The notes below the pieces were generated by a model. The model was given only the letters and a program-made list of their open reading frames with translations, did not search any database and had not been told where the DNA came from. A program made the translations under genes and the position numbers. From CAVSMC01 sp963798655 (GTDB lineage: Bacteria > Pseudomonadota > Gammaproteobacteria > Burkholderiales > Casimicrobiaceae): a stretch of DNA of 64,000 bases. Location: assembly GCA_963798655.1 (NCBI GenBank), contig CAWCUH010000001.1, forward strand, positions 124,001 through 188,000, read 5' to 3'. How positions within the stretch are numbered: the first letter of the stretch is position 1; the number at the start of each line of letters is the position of its first letter. Shown piece by piece: positions 48,701-57,120 of this stretch.

Positions 48701-49044
48701 GCATGATCGCGCTCGCCGGCATCATCGTGCGCAACTCGATCCTGCTGGTCGACTTCGTGAACCTTCAGCTCGCGCGCGGAGTCCCGCTTGCGCAAGCGGT
48801 CGTCGATGCAACCGCCGCGCGCGCGAAGCCGATCGCGCTGACCGGCCTCGCGGCGATGCTCGGCGCGCTGTTCATCATCAACGACCCCATCTTCAGCGGG
48901 CTTGCGATCTCGCTGGTGTTCGGGATCCTCGTGTCGACGCTGCTGACGCTGGTCGTGATCCCGGTGCTCTATTTCGCCGTCAACCGGCGAGCCGCCGCGC
49001 GAGCGCTCGGCGCGACGATGTCGGAGCTCGCGCCGGGCGACTAG
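45778..49044 (+). CDS. RND efflux permease (AcrB/MdtB-like)
   Basis: 1088 residues with the RND layout: helix 1 near residue 25, a large periplasmic loop, helices 2-6 with the GILVDDAIVVVENIHRHR motif (proton-relay Asp pair), a second large loop and helices 8-12 containing LAGIIVRNSILLVDFVNLQL. It resembles the MdtB/MexB-like branch rather than the metal-exporting CusA branch, which has Met clusters that I do not see. It is a trimeric proton-driven pump in the inner membrane using the adaptor encoded upstream. Its last 4 bases overlap the convergent dehydratase small-subunit gene. Confidence 0.93.
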   Translation: MNDAAPLGIAGRTAAFFLDSRLTPLVALVLAFLGVFALAVTPREEEPQIDVTMANVFVPFPGASAADVEQLVAIPAEQVLSQIQGLEHVWSVSRPGQALITVQYKVGVKRNDAIVRLHDTILSHKDWLPPELRVGDPLVKPKGIDDVPIVALTLWTRDATRGAYELERVAHAVEAELKRVPGTREVTTIGGPGRAVQVLLDVDKLNAAGLAAADIARMLQAANSALPAGELVRGNQTLRVETGEFLHSAQDVRDLVVGVHDGQPVSLSDVARVVDGPPPPSHYAWHGIGKAGAASAEDEGRTYPSVTIQVTKKAGENAVDVAHRIETRMAELANAVIPQGVEVTVTRDYGRTADDKAKLLISKLVFATLCVVALVLVALGRREAAIVGAAVVLTLAATLFASWAWGFTLNRVSLFALIFSIGILVDDAIVVVENIHRHRALEPDAPLLGLIPRAVDEVGGPTILATFTVIAALLPMAFVTGLMGPYMSPIPINASMGMMISLGVAFVISPWVALKLAPRNGAAHNHGPSRVDRALASAFARLLEPFVDNARGGRRRVLLAIAIVVAIALSVSLAGVKLVVLKMLPFDNKSELSVVVDLPTGSPVEATAATLADLGAYVATIDEVTDFQAYAGTASPINFNGLVRQYDLRQMPEQGDLQVNLVDAHRRNRQSHQIALAIRPALEAIGAKRGAKVKVVEVPPGPPVLSPIVAEVYGPDEPGRHSVAKSLRDAFARTPGIVGIDDSIEDNAPRAIVRVDQRKAALAGVTTADVVSALRAALSGDDVTALHDGQAKYGVPVRITLPPEQQGRLDRLLAMTVRAADGATIPLSELVRVKPAARERTRYRKDLMPVTYVIGDMAGDTDSPLYGMFGVRATLADVNVPAGALGEHFIAQPSDPYRAYAIKWDGEWQVTYETFRDMGIAYAVGLVLIYLLVVAQFGSYVTPLVIMAPIPLTIIGVMPGHALLGRPFTATSMIGMIALAGIIVRNSILLVDFVNLQLARGVPLAQAVVDATAARAKPIALTGLAAMLGALFIINDPIFSGLAISLVFGILVSTLLTLVVIPVLYFAVNRRAAARALGATMSELAPGD

Positions 49045-49403
49045 CCGAGGCCGCGCGCGCGGTACGCGTCGGCCGCTTCGACGATGAATGCGGCGACACG
49101 CGGCATGCCGCGGCCGGCGAGCTCGCGCGCGAGCCCGGCGAGCGCTTCGTGGCTCGCCCGTCCCGGCCGCAGCATTTCGTAGATCTCCATCACGCGCTCG
49201 TTCGACAGCGCCGTCATCTCCGCCGCGCGACGAAGGTTTTCGGCGAGCTGTGGGTGGCGATCGGCGTCGGCGGCGCGCGCCTGGGCTTCGAGCTGCTCGG
49301 CGCTGATCGCGAAATCATCGATCGCGAGCGCGCCGGCGCGCAGCGCGTCGATTGTGAGCGCGTTTAGCGCCCGGCCGCTGCGGGAGTGGATTGAAGTGGC
49401 CAT
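49041..49403 (-). CDS. B12-dependent diol/glycerol dehydratase small subunit
   Basis: 120 residues from the ATG at 49403, which has AAGGAG 7 bases upstream; a GTG six bases earlier is too close. The sequence has no signal peptide. LRAGALAIDDFAISAEQLEA, AENLRRAAEMTALSNERVME then IYEMLRPGRAS match the small-subunit (PduE/DhaC-like) helices of diol/glycerol dehydratases. It assembles with the large and medium subunits encoded 26 bases upstream as one fused gene. The N-terminal signal for microcompartment targeting found in PduE is missing or reduced. Confidence 0.85.
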   Translation of the reverse strand: MATSIHSRSGRALNALTIDALRAGALAIDDFAISAEQLEAQARAADADRHPQLAENLRRAAEMTALSNERVMEIYEMLRPGRASHEALAGLARELAGRGMPRVAAFIVEAADAYRARGLG

Positions 49404-49428
49404 CGTCACGCTCCTTGGTCGTAGTGCC

Positions 49429-51703
49429 TCAGTCGCTTGCTTTCGCGTACAGCGGCGCGGATCGGTCGCCGGCGACGGTGTCGCTTACGCGAAGATCGTT
49501 CGGCGCCTTGTCGCGCTGCACGCATTGCGTCTCTCGCAAATGCATCAACGTCGTTTGCACGATCAGCCGCAGGCGCACGGTGTTGTCGCTTCTCACCGGA
49601 ATCGGCACGGCGGGCTTGCCGAGCGCATGCAGCGCGGCGTTGCGGCCGATCTGGCGATACGCGTCGAGGTCGAGGTTCGGCGCCTGCGCGAAAAGCTCGA
49701 GGTTCTCGAGCGGCACCAGCCCGCGCTGGTGAATGACCGTCGTACCCTTCGATTGAATCCCGATCGCCACGCCGGAGCCGGCGAGCTGCGCGCCGGCATG
49801 CCCGATGAACGCGCAGTCGGACGTGTGACGGATGCGAACGACGCGCGCGGGCACGTGCTCCGATGCGAGGCCGTCGATCAGCGCATTCAGCACGTCGCGA
49901 TGCGCGAGACCGCCGATCGTGCGCGCGATCGCGTCGCCGAACGCGGGTCCTACGGCGATGACGACCTCGCTGCCCGAGCCGCGCCGCGACGGACCGGCGT
50001 CTTCGAGCCATCGATCGTCCTGCGCGGCGGCGAGCGTGCGACCGTACGTGCGCGGGTCCCATGCCTGCGGTAGGGCTTGCAGCGCAGCCCACCGCTCGCC
50101 GTCGACGCGGTAGCCGGTGCCCGGTCCGCGGTAATCGTTGGCATCGGTCAACGCGCTCAGCACGTTGAAGTGGCGGTCGAAGATCGCCGCCGGCTGCAGG
50201 TAGTCGCCGACGACGCGTTGGCGCTGCATCTCGAGGATGCTCGCCGCGATGTCGGCATAGCCTGCGGCGTCGAGCGCGCGGATGACGTCGACGACGGTGA
50301 CCGGGCCGTCGAGGAGCCGTTGCGCCGCCTCGATGTCGACCAGCCGATCGCGATCGGGCATGTCGTCGGAGCCGTAGGCGCCAATCGCCGCGACGATCTC
50401 GGCATCGTCGATCGGCGGCAGGCCGAGCGCGACGAACACCGCCTGCAGCGCGCGCGCAGCGCGCTCGCGCACGTCCAGCACGGCGGCTTCGCCGACCGGC
50501 GCAATGCCGCCGTCGATGCGCATGTCGCGCTGGAGCACGAGCCAGTCGTCGAGCTCGCTCACGTCGAAGTTGCCGCCGCCGAACATGTTGTCGAAGCGCG
50601 GGATCGCGCCGTAGCCGGAGCTGATGAAGTCGGTGCCGGGAATGAACTGCAGCATCAGCTTCGCCGCCTTGCGGATCTCCGAATGCGACGACAGCGCGTC
50701 GTTGCCCGACGCGACCTCCATGCCGAGCAGCATCGCGATCAGGTTTTCGGCGAGCACGCCGCGAACGCCGTCGGGCAGCGACTCGGGCAGCGCGATGCAG
50801 CTGATCGAGCCGTTCTGCGAGCCCTGGCTGCCGGCGGCGCGTGTCGCGAGCAGGCTGCGTGCCTCGAGATAGAGCATCGAGCGGCCCTCGGCATGTCCCA
50901 TCAGCGCGGGTGCGCCGGCGCCCGACGTGAATCGCGTCTTCACGCCGCGGCTCGCATAAGCGGACGCGAGGAACGACTTCGACCACGGCGTGTCGTCGCC
51001 ATCGACGAACGCGCGCTCGGTCGCGTAGACGGACAGCGTTTCGGAATACGTCGTCAGACCCTTGAACGCGAGACGCAGGTTCGTCGCTTCCTCGACCGCG
51101 CATTGCGTGAGCACGCCCGGGCGGCCGGTCTGCGATCCGACGAGCAGCGCGAGCGCATTCAGCGGCGCGTAGCGGCTCACCGCGGCGGTCGTCTCGACTT
51201 CGGCGAAACCGCGCAACGCCGCTTCCGCCGCATCGGCGGCGAGAAGCGCAGGGCTCTCCTTGCGATTGGTGACATGCGCCTGGTTCGCCGGCGTGCGCCG
51301 CGCACGCATCTTCGCGAGGCCCATCATCATTTCCAGCACGTTCATCTGGTTGATCACGTCGACGAGCTTCGCCGGCGTGCAGCCGCTCGCGATCTCGAGC
51401 ACGTCGCTGCGCGAGCACGTTGATGTCGACGATCATCCGCGCGATGTCGCGCGACGGCGTCGCCATTGCGCGCGGCGCGACGGCGACGTCGATCGCGTGG
51501 TCGGCGATGAACCGCTCGACGAGGTCGAATGCGCCGCGTGGAACGCCGTCCATCTCGACGATTGCGCCGTCGCGCACGACGATGCCCGGCGCCGGGTCGT
51601 TCGGGCTCGAAGTGGTCGCGAGGCCGACCTCGGGCCACGGCGTGATGAACGTCTCCTTGTTGATCGGCCGCTCGGCCAACCGTTCGAATCGTTTCGACCG
51701 CAT
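49429..51703 (-). pseudogene. Fused large and medium subunits of B12-dependent diol/glycerol dehydratase, frameshifted
   Basis: From the ATG at 51703 (AGGAG upstream) the first 95 codons read MRSKRFERLAERPINKETFI and on to ARMIVDINV, the normal start of the large subunit. At about 51415-51430 one base too many occurs (NV, then CTCG, then the RSDVLEIASGCTPAK reading), after which the frame continues intact to the stop at 49429. The large part keeps MRARRTPANQAHVTN, GxGAPALMGHAEGRSMLYLE and RPGVLTQCAVEEATNL. From about 50000 it runs into a complete medium subunit (VVIAVGPAFGDAIARTI, GSGVAIGIQSKGTTVIHQRG). Natural large-medium fusions are known in actinobacteria. The enzyme would need adenosylcobalamin; no reactivase genes are next to it. 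A one-base sequencing error would restore it. Confidence 0.85.
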
Positions 51704-51976
51704 CGCGGCGTCTCCTGTGCATGAATGCGCGCGTCGCACGGCGCGGCCGATCGTTCGACCGGGCCGTGCACGCAAGCCGTATCGGGCGATGATGCTCGCG
51801 TGAGCGCGCCTCGCGCGTACGATCACCGCGCTTTGTTGACGCCGATCAATGCGGGCGCACGCGCTGCCGGTCGAGCCTGCGCCGTCGGCGCGCGCGTCCC
51901 GAGGATGAAGAGGCGCTGGCCTTGAACATCGTCAGCTGCCGGGCGCACCGCTCTGCGGGACCCGCATCAGCTGAGA

Positions 51977-52813
51977 TCAGCGGTTCGACGCCATCCCTGA
52001 GGTGCTGTTGGCCCTATCTGTGCGCGTCGAGGCACCCGTTGCAGTCTTGGAAGCGCTCGCCATTGCGTTGCCAACGCCTGCGGTAGCGGCGAGCACCTGC
52101 TTCAGCGCGTCGGCCTGCGGCGTGCTCACCTTGCCGTTCACCACATCACTCGCGACGACGTTGCGGCTGTAGTAGGCGCTCGTCTGGTCCTGATCGAACT
52201 TGATGTCCGTAACGCCGACGGCGGCGCCGGCAAAAAGTCCCATGGCATCCGACCAGAGAGTGATGTCGCCCTTGCCGGCGGAGACCCGACCCTCTTTCGA
52301 CCACTTGACGATCGTCAGTCCGGCATCGGCATCGAGCGACCAGTTGTTGCTGCGCATGAACCTGTCCACGGCCTTGTCGTTGTTGAGCACGAGCACGAAC
52401 GAGCCGCCCTCGGCTCCGATCTGCGCGCCCGCGCTGACGCCGCCGAAGTTGTAGAAGGCCGGGTCGCTCCAGGCGCCGCCGTGTTTCACCAGCAGCAAGC
52501 CGACGCCTCCTTGGCCACCGATCCCGACCGCTGCCTGGCCGAACTTGGGTACCACGAACACTCCCTTGGCAGCGTGCAGCAATTCGCCGGCTTTCGGATC
52601 CGACATCATGCGTTGGATCACCGCGCTCGCCTGGTCGACGTCGCGCGCTGCGCCTCGCGCCTCGTCCTTCGCATCGCCGCTCGGGTGGCTGTACGCGCTC
52701 GACGGCGCACTGGAGTTGTCAACCGTTGTCTTGCCGATTGCCGATCCCATCGTCAACAATGCTGCGGAACAACCCACTACTACCGCCCGCAACGTTTTCT
52801 CATCAATGCTCAT
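51977..52813 (-). CDS. SYLF (Ysc84) lipid-binding domain protein, exported
   Basis: 278 residues; ATG at 52813 with AAGGAGAT upstream. A hydrophobic N-terminal segment (AVVVGCSAALLTMGSAIG) is the likely signal. The SYLF domain contains VFVVPKFGQAAVGIGGQGGV then GLLLVKHGG, DPAFYNFGGVSAGAQIGAEG and ITLWSDAMGLFAGAAVGVTD. Bacterial SYLF proteins bind phosphoinositide-like lipids in vitro; the role is unclear. The C-terminus is Ser/Thr/Ala-rich. It stands alone in a region of mixed small secreted proteins. Confidence 0.9.
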   Translation of the reverse strand: MSIDEKTLRAVVVGCSAALLTMGSAIGKTTVDNSSAPSSAYSHPSGDAKDEARGAARDVDQASAVIQRMMSDPKAGELLHAAKGVFVVPKFGQAAVGIGGQGGVGLLLVKHGGAWSDPAFYNFGGVSAGAQIGAEGGSFVLVLNNDKAVDRFMRSNNWSLDADAGLTIVKWSKEGRVSAGKGDITLWSDAMGLFAGAAVGVTDIKFDQDQTSAYYSRNVVASDVVNGKVSTPQADALKQVLAATAGVGNAMASASKTATGASTRTDRANSTSGMASNR

Positions 52814-53028
52814 GACCGATCTCCTTCCGTTGGCTGGCTAGGTTTGCCAGTATTTGTTGGAGCGCGACGGATAAGCGGAGTTGCACAAACAATGGAGGAC
52901 GTGCGCCATGCGACCGCGCACGTGCGTGCGCTCCACTCGCCCGCGCAGCAGCGATACGGCTGTGCCGCGCGACCGATGAGGGCCCCTCGTTGCAACGGGC
53001 GATCGGCAGCGCGGGCTTCGTGTTGCCG

Positions 53029-53457
53029 CTACCAGTCGAAGATCATGCGTTGAGGCTTGTTCGCCGCGATCGTGACATCGCGTGTCTTCGTCACGCCGTT
53101 GTCGGTGGCAGCGATCGTGTACTTCCCTGCCGGCAGCTTGGCGAGCAGGAACGGACCTTGGGAAATCGTCGACATCTCGGTCTTGCCTGCGGTGTCCCTG
53201 ATCGACACGCTGATGTTCGCGAGGAACTGGTCAGTCGGCTTGGCGTGCTTGATGAACTCGACCGACAGCGGGTAATGGGTTGCCGCCTTTTTCATCGCCA
53301 CGGCCTCGTCGTGGCCGATGCCGCCGCTGCGGTACGTCACGGTGCCCTGGACGTGCTCGGCGGGCAGCTTGTTCATTGACATGCTTGTCGCGGGCGCCGA
53401 CACGGCGAATCCAACGAGGGCCGTCGCGGCCAGCATGAACGATGCCTTGCTGTTCAT
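53029..53457 (-). CDS. Exported carboxypeptidase-regulatory-like (beta-sandwich) protein
   Basis: 142 residues from the ATG at 53457 with AAGGAT upstream. Signal peptide 1-24 (MLAATALVGFAVSAPATS). The mature part contains VSIRDTAGKTEMSTISQGPF, LLAKLPAGKYTIAATDNGVT and KTRDVTIAANKPQRMIFDW, the prealbumin-like repeat often annotated as a carboxypeptidase regulatory-like domain. It also occurs near periplasmic stress genes. It overlaps no other gene; the upstream decayed degP fragment ends 4 bases before its start. Confidence 0.8.
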   Translation of the reverse strand: MNSKASFMLAATALVGFAVSAPATSMSMNKLPAEHVQGTVTYRSGGIGHDEAVAMKKAATHYPLSVEFIKHAKPTDQFLANISVSIRDTAGKTEMSTISQGPFLLAKLPAGKYTIAATDNGVTKTRDVTIAANKPQRMIFDW

Positions 53458-53461
53458 TTCG

Positions 53462-53746
53462 TCATCCTTCACGAAACGTTGAAGACGGGCGGCGCGGCTT
53501 GTCGCGGCGCACTGCCAACCTGTGCGGTCGAGCGGCGGGTCCGTACTTCTCGACCAGGGAGCTGAAGCCGGGCACCGCGACGGCGGCGCTGGCCGCCGGC
53601 GCACGTGCGCTCGCCGCCGGCGGCAGCTCGCCCAAGGGAGCCTGGCTCGCATGCAAAAACGGAATCTCGGCTTTGGCGCAACCTGCGAGGACCGCCGCGG
53701 AAAATCCCGCGGCCATCAGGCTGCGCATGATCGGATTGTTGGTCAT
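53462..53746 (-). pseudogene. 5' fragment of a DegP/HtrA protease gene
   Basis: From an ATG at 53746 with GGAGGTG 8 bases upstream. MTNNPIMRSLMAAGFSAAVL and an Ala/Pro linker lead into VPGFSSLVEKYGPA, the stretch that in DegP-type proteases precedes VVNISV and the protease domain. After GPA the frame turns into unrelated Arg/Pro residues and stops at 53462, so the protease and PDZ domains are gone. The next gene follows 4 bases later, pointing to a deletion that joined the two. Confidence 0.65.
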
Positions 53747-53819
53747 GACGTACACCTCCGGCGATTGAACGATTCGGTTGCTTTGACGAAGATCGTCTGC
53801 GCGTCGAATTAAGGCGAGC

Positions 53820-55615
53820 TTAAGAGCGATGCGTCGGCTCGAATGCCGGCGCATCGTGCCTCGCATGCGTTGCGCGTGGCGGTTCGTCGGCGTGGTTCGG
53901 CGAGATCGACGATTCGCCCTCGTGGCGCCCGAGATCGAGATGGCGCTCGTGAAACGCAGCGAGCGTCGAACGGTGGCCGACGCTCACCCGCGTCGCATTC
54001 GGCAGCCGCTCCTTCAGCAATCGGTACAGCCGTGCTTCGCTCGTCTCGTCGAGCGCGGAGGTCGCCTCGTCGAGAAACAGCCAGTCCGGTCGCTGCAACA
54101 GCGCGCGCGAAACCGATGCGCTGCTGCTCGCCGGGCGACAGTTGCAACGCCCAGTTGGCCACCTCATCGAGCCGGTCGCCAAGCTGCGGCAAGCCGCACG
54201 CGGTCATCGCACCACGGAGCGCGTCGTCGCCGAACGCGGAGCTCGCGCCGGGATAGCTCAGCACTCGCCGCAGAGTGCCCACCGGAAGATACGTGCGCTG
54301 CGGCAGGAACAGCATGCTCGCGCGCTCCGGCAATTCGATCGTGCCGCGTCCGAACGGCCAGATACCGGCGATCGCACGCAACAGCGTGCTCTTGCCGGTG
54401 CCGGTCGGTCCCGTGATCAGCCATGTCTCGCCGACCCGCACCGAAAGCGTCGACACCCACAATCAGCCGTTCGCCGCCGGGCAGAGAAAGCGCCAAATCA
54501 CGCAGTGCGAGGCGGGCGTCGTCGTTCGTCACGTGCGCGATGCCGGGCACGGCGCTGCGAGCCTTCGCCGAGGCGATCGCCGCACGGAAGCTGGTCAGCC
54601 GGTCGATCGTCGCCTTCCATTGCGCGAGCGAGGCGTAGGCAGCGACGAACCAGCTCAACGCTCCCTGAACCTGTCCGAATGCCTGCGCGGTCTGCATCAG
54701 TCCGCCGAGCTGGATCGCTCCGGCAAAATAGCGCGGCGCGGCGGCGAGCACCGGAAAGACGACAGCGGCCTGCGTATACCCGGAGGTGAACCATGTCAGA
54801 CGCTTCTGCCGCTTCATGATCGCCCACCAGTTGGCGACGATCGCGCCGAAGCGCTCGCGCAGGCCGGTCGCTTCTTCATGCTCGCCACGATAGAGCGCGA
54901 CCGCCTCGGTGTTCTCGCGCAGGCGCACGAGCGAGAAGCGGAAGTCGGCTTCGAAGCGTTGCTGCTCGAAGTTGAGCCGGATCAACGGGCGGCCGATACG
55001 ATGGGTTAGCCACGTGCCGCCGACCGCATAGAGCAACGCCGCCCACAGCATGTAGCCGGGAATCGCGATGCCGGTGGCGCCGAGCGGCAGCACGAGCGTG
55101 CCGGAAAGGCGCCACAGGATCGCGGCGAACGAAGCGAGCGTGACCACCGAGCTCAGCAACCCGAGTCCGAGCGTCAGCGTCCCTTCGACGAAGAGCTGCA
55201 GATCGTTCGCGATCCGCTGGTCGGGATTGTCGACGCGATTCTGATCGAGCTGCAGATGGTAGTACGCACGCTCGCCGAGCCATTCGGCAAGGTACTGGTC
55301 GGTGAGCCATCGCCGCCAGCGAATCTGCAGCATCTGGCCGAGATAGGTCTGGTAGACGGCGATGACGATGAAGACCACCGCCAGCACACAGAAGTATGCA
55401 AGCTCGTGCGAGAACCGCGCGAGGTCGCGCCGCTGGAGCGCGTTGTAGAAGCGATTGTTCCAGTTGGAGAAGAGCACGTTGACGTAGACGAGCGCGAGGT
55501 TCATCACCACGATGACCGCCAGCAGTCCCCGTGCGCCCCAGCGCTCGCCCGAGACCCAGTACGGGCGGGCGAGCGCGACAGCAGCGCGAACAAACTCGGA
55601 CGTGCCGGCAAACAT
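53820..55615 (-). pseudogene. ABCD/SbmA-type ABC transporter (membrane plus ATPase domains), two frameshifts
   Basis: Residues from the ATG at 55615 give a complete six-helix ABCD/SbmA-BacA-like membrane domain (YWVSGERWGARGLLAVIVVM, FSNWNNRFYNALQRRD, RWRRWLTDQYLAEWL). The ATP-binding domain follows in other frames: LITGPTGTGKSTLLRAIAGI (Walker A) and LQLSPGEQQRIGFARA (signature) after one shift near 54455-54465, then WLFLDEATSALDE (Walker B) and the VGHRSTLAAFHERHL tail after a second shift near 54105-54115. The first shift is one extra base in a G run; the second is a missing GC in a GC repeat or one extra base. Without the shifts the gene would be full length (about 590 residues). Confidence 0.8.
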
Positions 55616-55795
55616 CGCTCTCGATTCCCGGCTGAGGGAGCGAACGTGCCTGCCGATGCTAACGGGTTTGAATTAAGCGAGCCTTAGGACGGCAAGCGGT
55701 GAGAACGAGCGATGGCGGCGAGGCCACGGCGGCCACGACCCGCCGGCGAATGAAATCGCCGGCGAGCCGATGCCAGACCTATTGCAACGAAGTCG

Positions 55796-56200
55796 CTATC
55801 CGGCGCTCGCCTGATTCGGCGGTTGGTACGTCGGCGACTCGGATGAAAGCGCCTGCATTTGTGCATCCGACAGTCCATGCCGCGGCACGCCATCGGCGGG
55901 CGCCGCTGCCAATGTGCTCGGCGCCGATGACTGCGCGTGAAATGTCGGAGACTCCGACGATACCGCCTGCATCGCGGAATACGCCAGCCCCGGCGAGGGA
56001 TCCTGGGCGACGAAGCCGGACTTGAGCTTGTGCAGCTGCCAGGTCGGCCCGGTGGCGGAATACGACTGCAGTACCTTGAACTCGTGGGCGAAGGCCTTCG
56101 CGCGCGCAGCGGAATCGGATGGAGCGCTTTGGGCCAGCGCGCCGGAGGCCCCGCTTGCGAGCGCAATGACGATGGCGAGCTTGATAAGAGACTTGTTCAT
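55796..56200 (-). CDS. Exported protein with a repeated SSESPT motif
   Basis: 134 residues from the ATG at 56200 with AGGAG upstream. Signal peptide 1-24 (LAIVIALASGASGALAQS). The mature part has an Ala-rich start, a YSATGPTWQLHKLKSG segment and two copies of a short motif, LAYSAMQAVSSESPTF and LSDAQMQALSSESPTY, about 40 residues apart. I do not recognise the family. It was probably a periplasmic or secreted protein with the repeated peptide exposed. Confidence 0.65.
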   Translation of the reverse strand: MNKSLIKLAIVIALASGASGALAQSAPSDSAARAKAFAHEFKVLQSYSATGPTWQLHKLKSGFVAQDPSPGLAYSAMQAVSSESPTFHAQSSAPSTLAAAPADGVPRHGLSDAQMQALSSESPTYQPPNQASAG

Positions 56201-56514
56201 TCGCAACTCCTGACGTGATTTGAAGGTGGGCGCGCAGGGGGGACTCACGAAGATCCCGCGCACGGCGCGTTCATTGAGCACCTCGATGTCGTAGCCGTCG
56301 AGCCGCTCGAAGGAAAAGACGTTGTTCACGGCTTTAACCAATGTTGAGCATGTCGTGCACTGACTGAACAACGAGCTGAACGGTCGCGACGACCATTGCC
56401 AACGCAGTGGGCCTGAGTGTGAGTTTCATCGGCGGCTCGTTTCAAAAAAATGGAATTGTGATTACGGGTGCGCGGGCGAGGGCACGTCCTCCCGTGCATG
56501 GTGGTGGTCGAACG
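56201..56514. other. Intergenic stretch with a possible 31-residue ORF
   Basis: On the minus strand an ATG at 56429 opens MKLTLRPTALAMVVATVQLV then VQSVHDMLNIG and stops at 56334, looking like a clipped signal peptide. The frame past that stop (NNVFSFERLDGYDIEVLNER, AVRGIFVSPP) also has a protein-like composition. Together they suggest a small exported protein broken by a stop or frame change. Support is weak. Confidence 0.3.
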
Positions 56515-57008
56515 ACTAAGTCCGGAGGTCTTCAGCAGTTCGTGCGCACGCTTGATCTCCTGCGCATCGCCGTGCACGACCAGCATGAACTTGTTCGCCT
56601 TGACGGCGGTTTCGTAGCGCAGCACGGAATCCTCGGAATTCCAACCGCCATCAAGGCGCCGACCAGGGCACTGGCGCCACCCACGACCAGGCGCCCTCGA
56701 GGCCGCCGAACAACGCGGCCGCGGAGGGCCGAGCACGATCACGTGGCCGACGACCGGGACAAACATCATCGCGGAACCGAACAGCACGCCCATCAGGCCG
56801 CCCCAGAAGGCCCCCACTTGCCGAAGATCTTGGCCCGATCGCCGGCGTTGAGGAATCCGATGACGTGCTCCTCTGATTCGTAGTCCTTGCCGATGATCGA
56901 GATCCTTTTCATGTCGAAGCCGGCGCGTTGCAGCGCCTTCACGGCCCTCTCGGCCCTGGTATGCAGGTCGTAGACGGCCACGGCGATATCGGTCTTGGTC
57001 GTAGTCAT
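56515..57008 (-). pseudogene. DUF1269/general-stress-type membrane protein with about four frameshifts
   Basis: From the ATG at 57008 (AAAGGAC upstream) the frame reads the family start (DIAVAVYDLHTRAERAVKAL, FDMKRISIIGKDYESEEHVI) to KIFGKWG. One G is missing from a G run there; the next frame gives AFWGGLMGVLFGSAMMFVPV then VGHVIVLGP. Three more single-base losses, each in a C or G run (about 56728, 56692, 56639), are needed to join SAAALFGGLEGA, LVVGGASALVGALMAVGIP and DSVLRYETAVKANKFMLVVH. With them restored, it is a normal protein of about 165 residues: a helical membrane segment between two small alpha/beta parts. Function is unknown; the family is stress-induced. Confidence 0.7.
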
Positions 57009-57120
57009 GATGTCGTCCTTTGTGGGTTGAGTTCGTTGGATGGCGTCGCGCTGTCGCCTTGGTCCGCGCGAACATGAGTGAACTCTAGCGCCCGGCCGAT
57101 CACACGTAAGCTGCTGAAGG

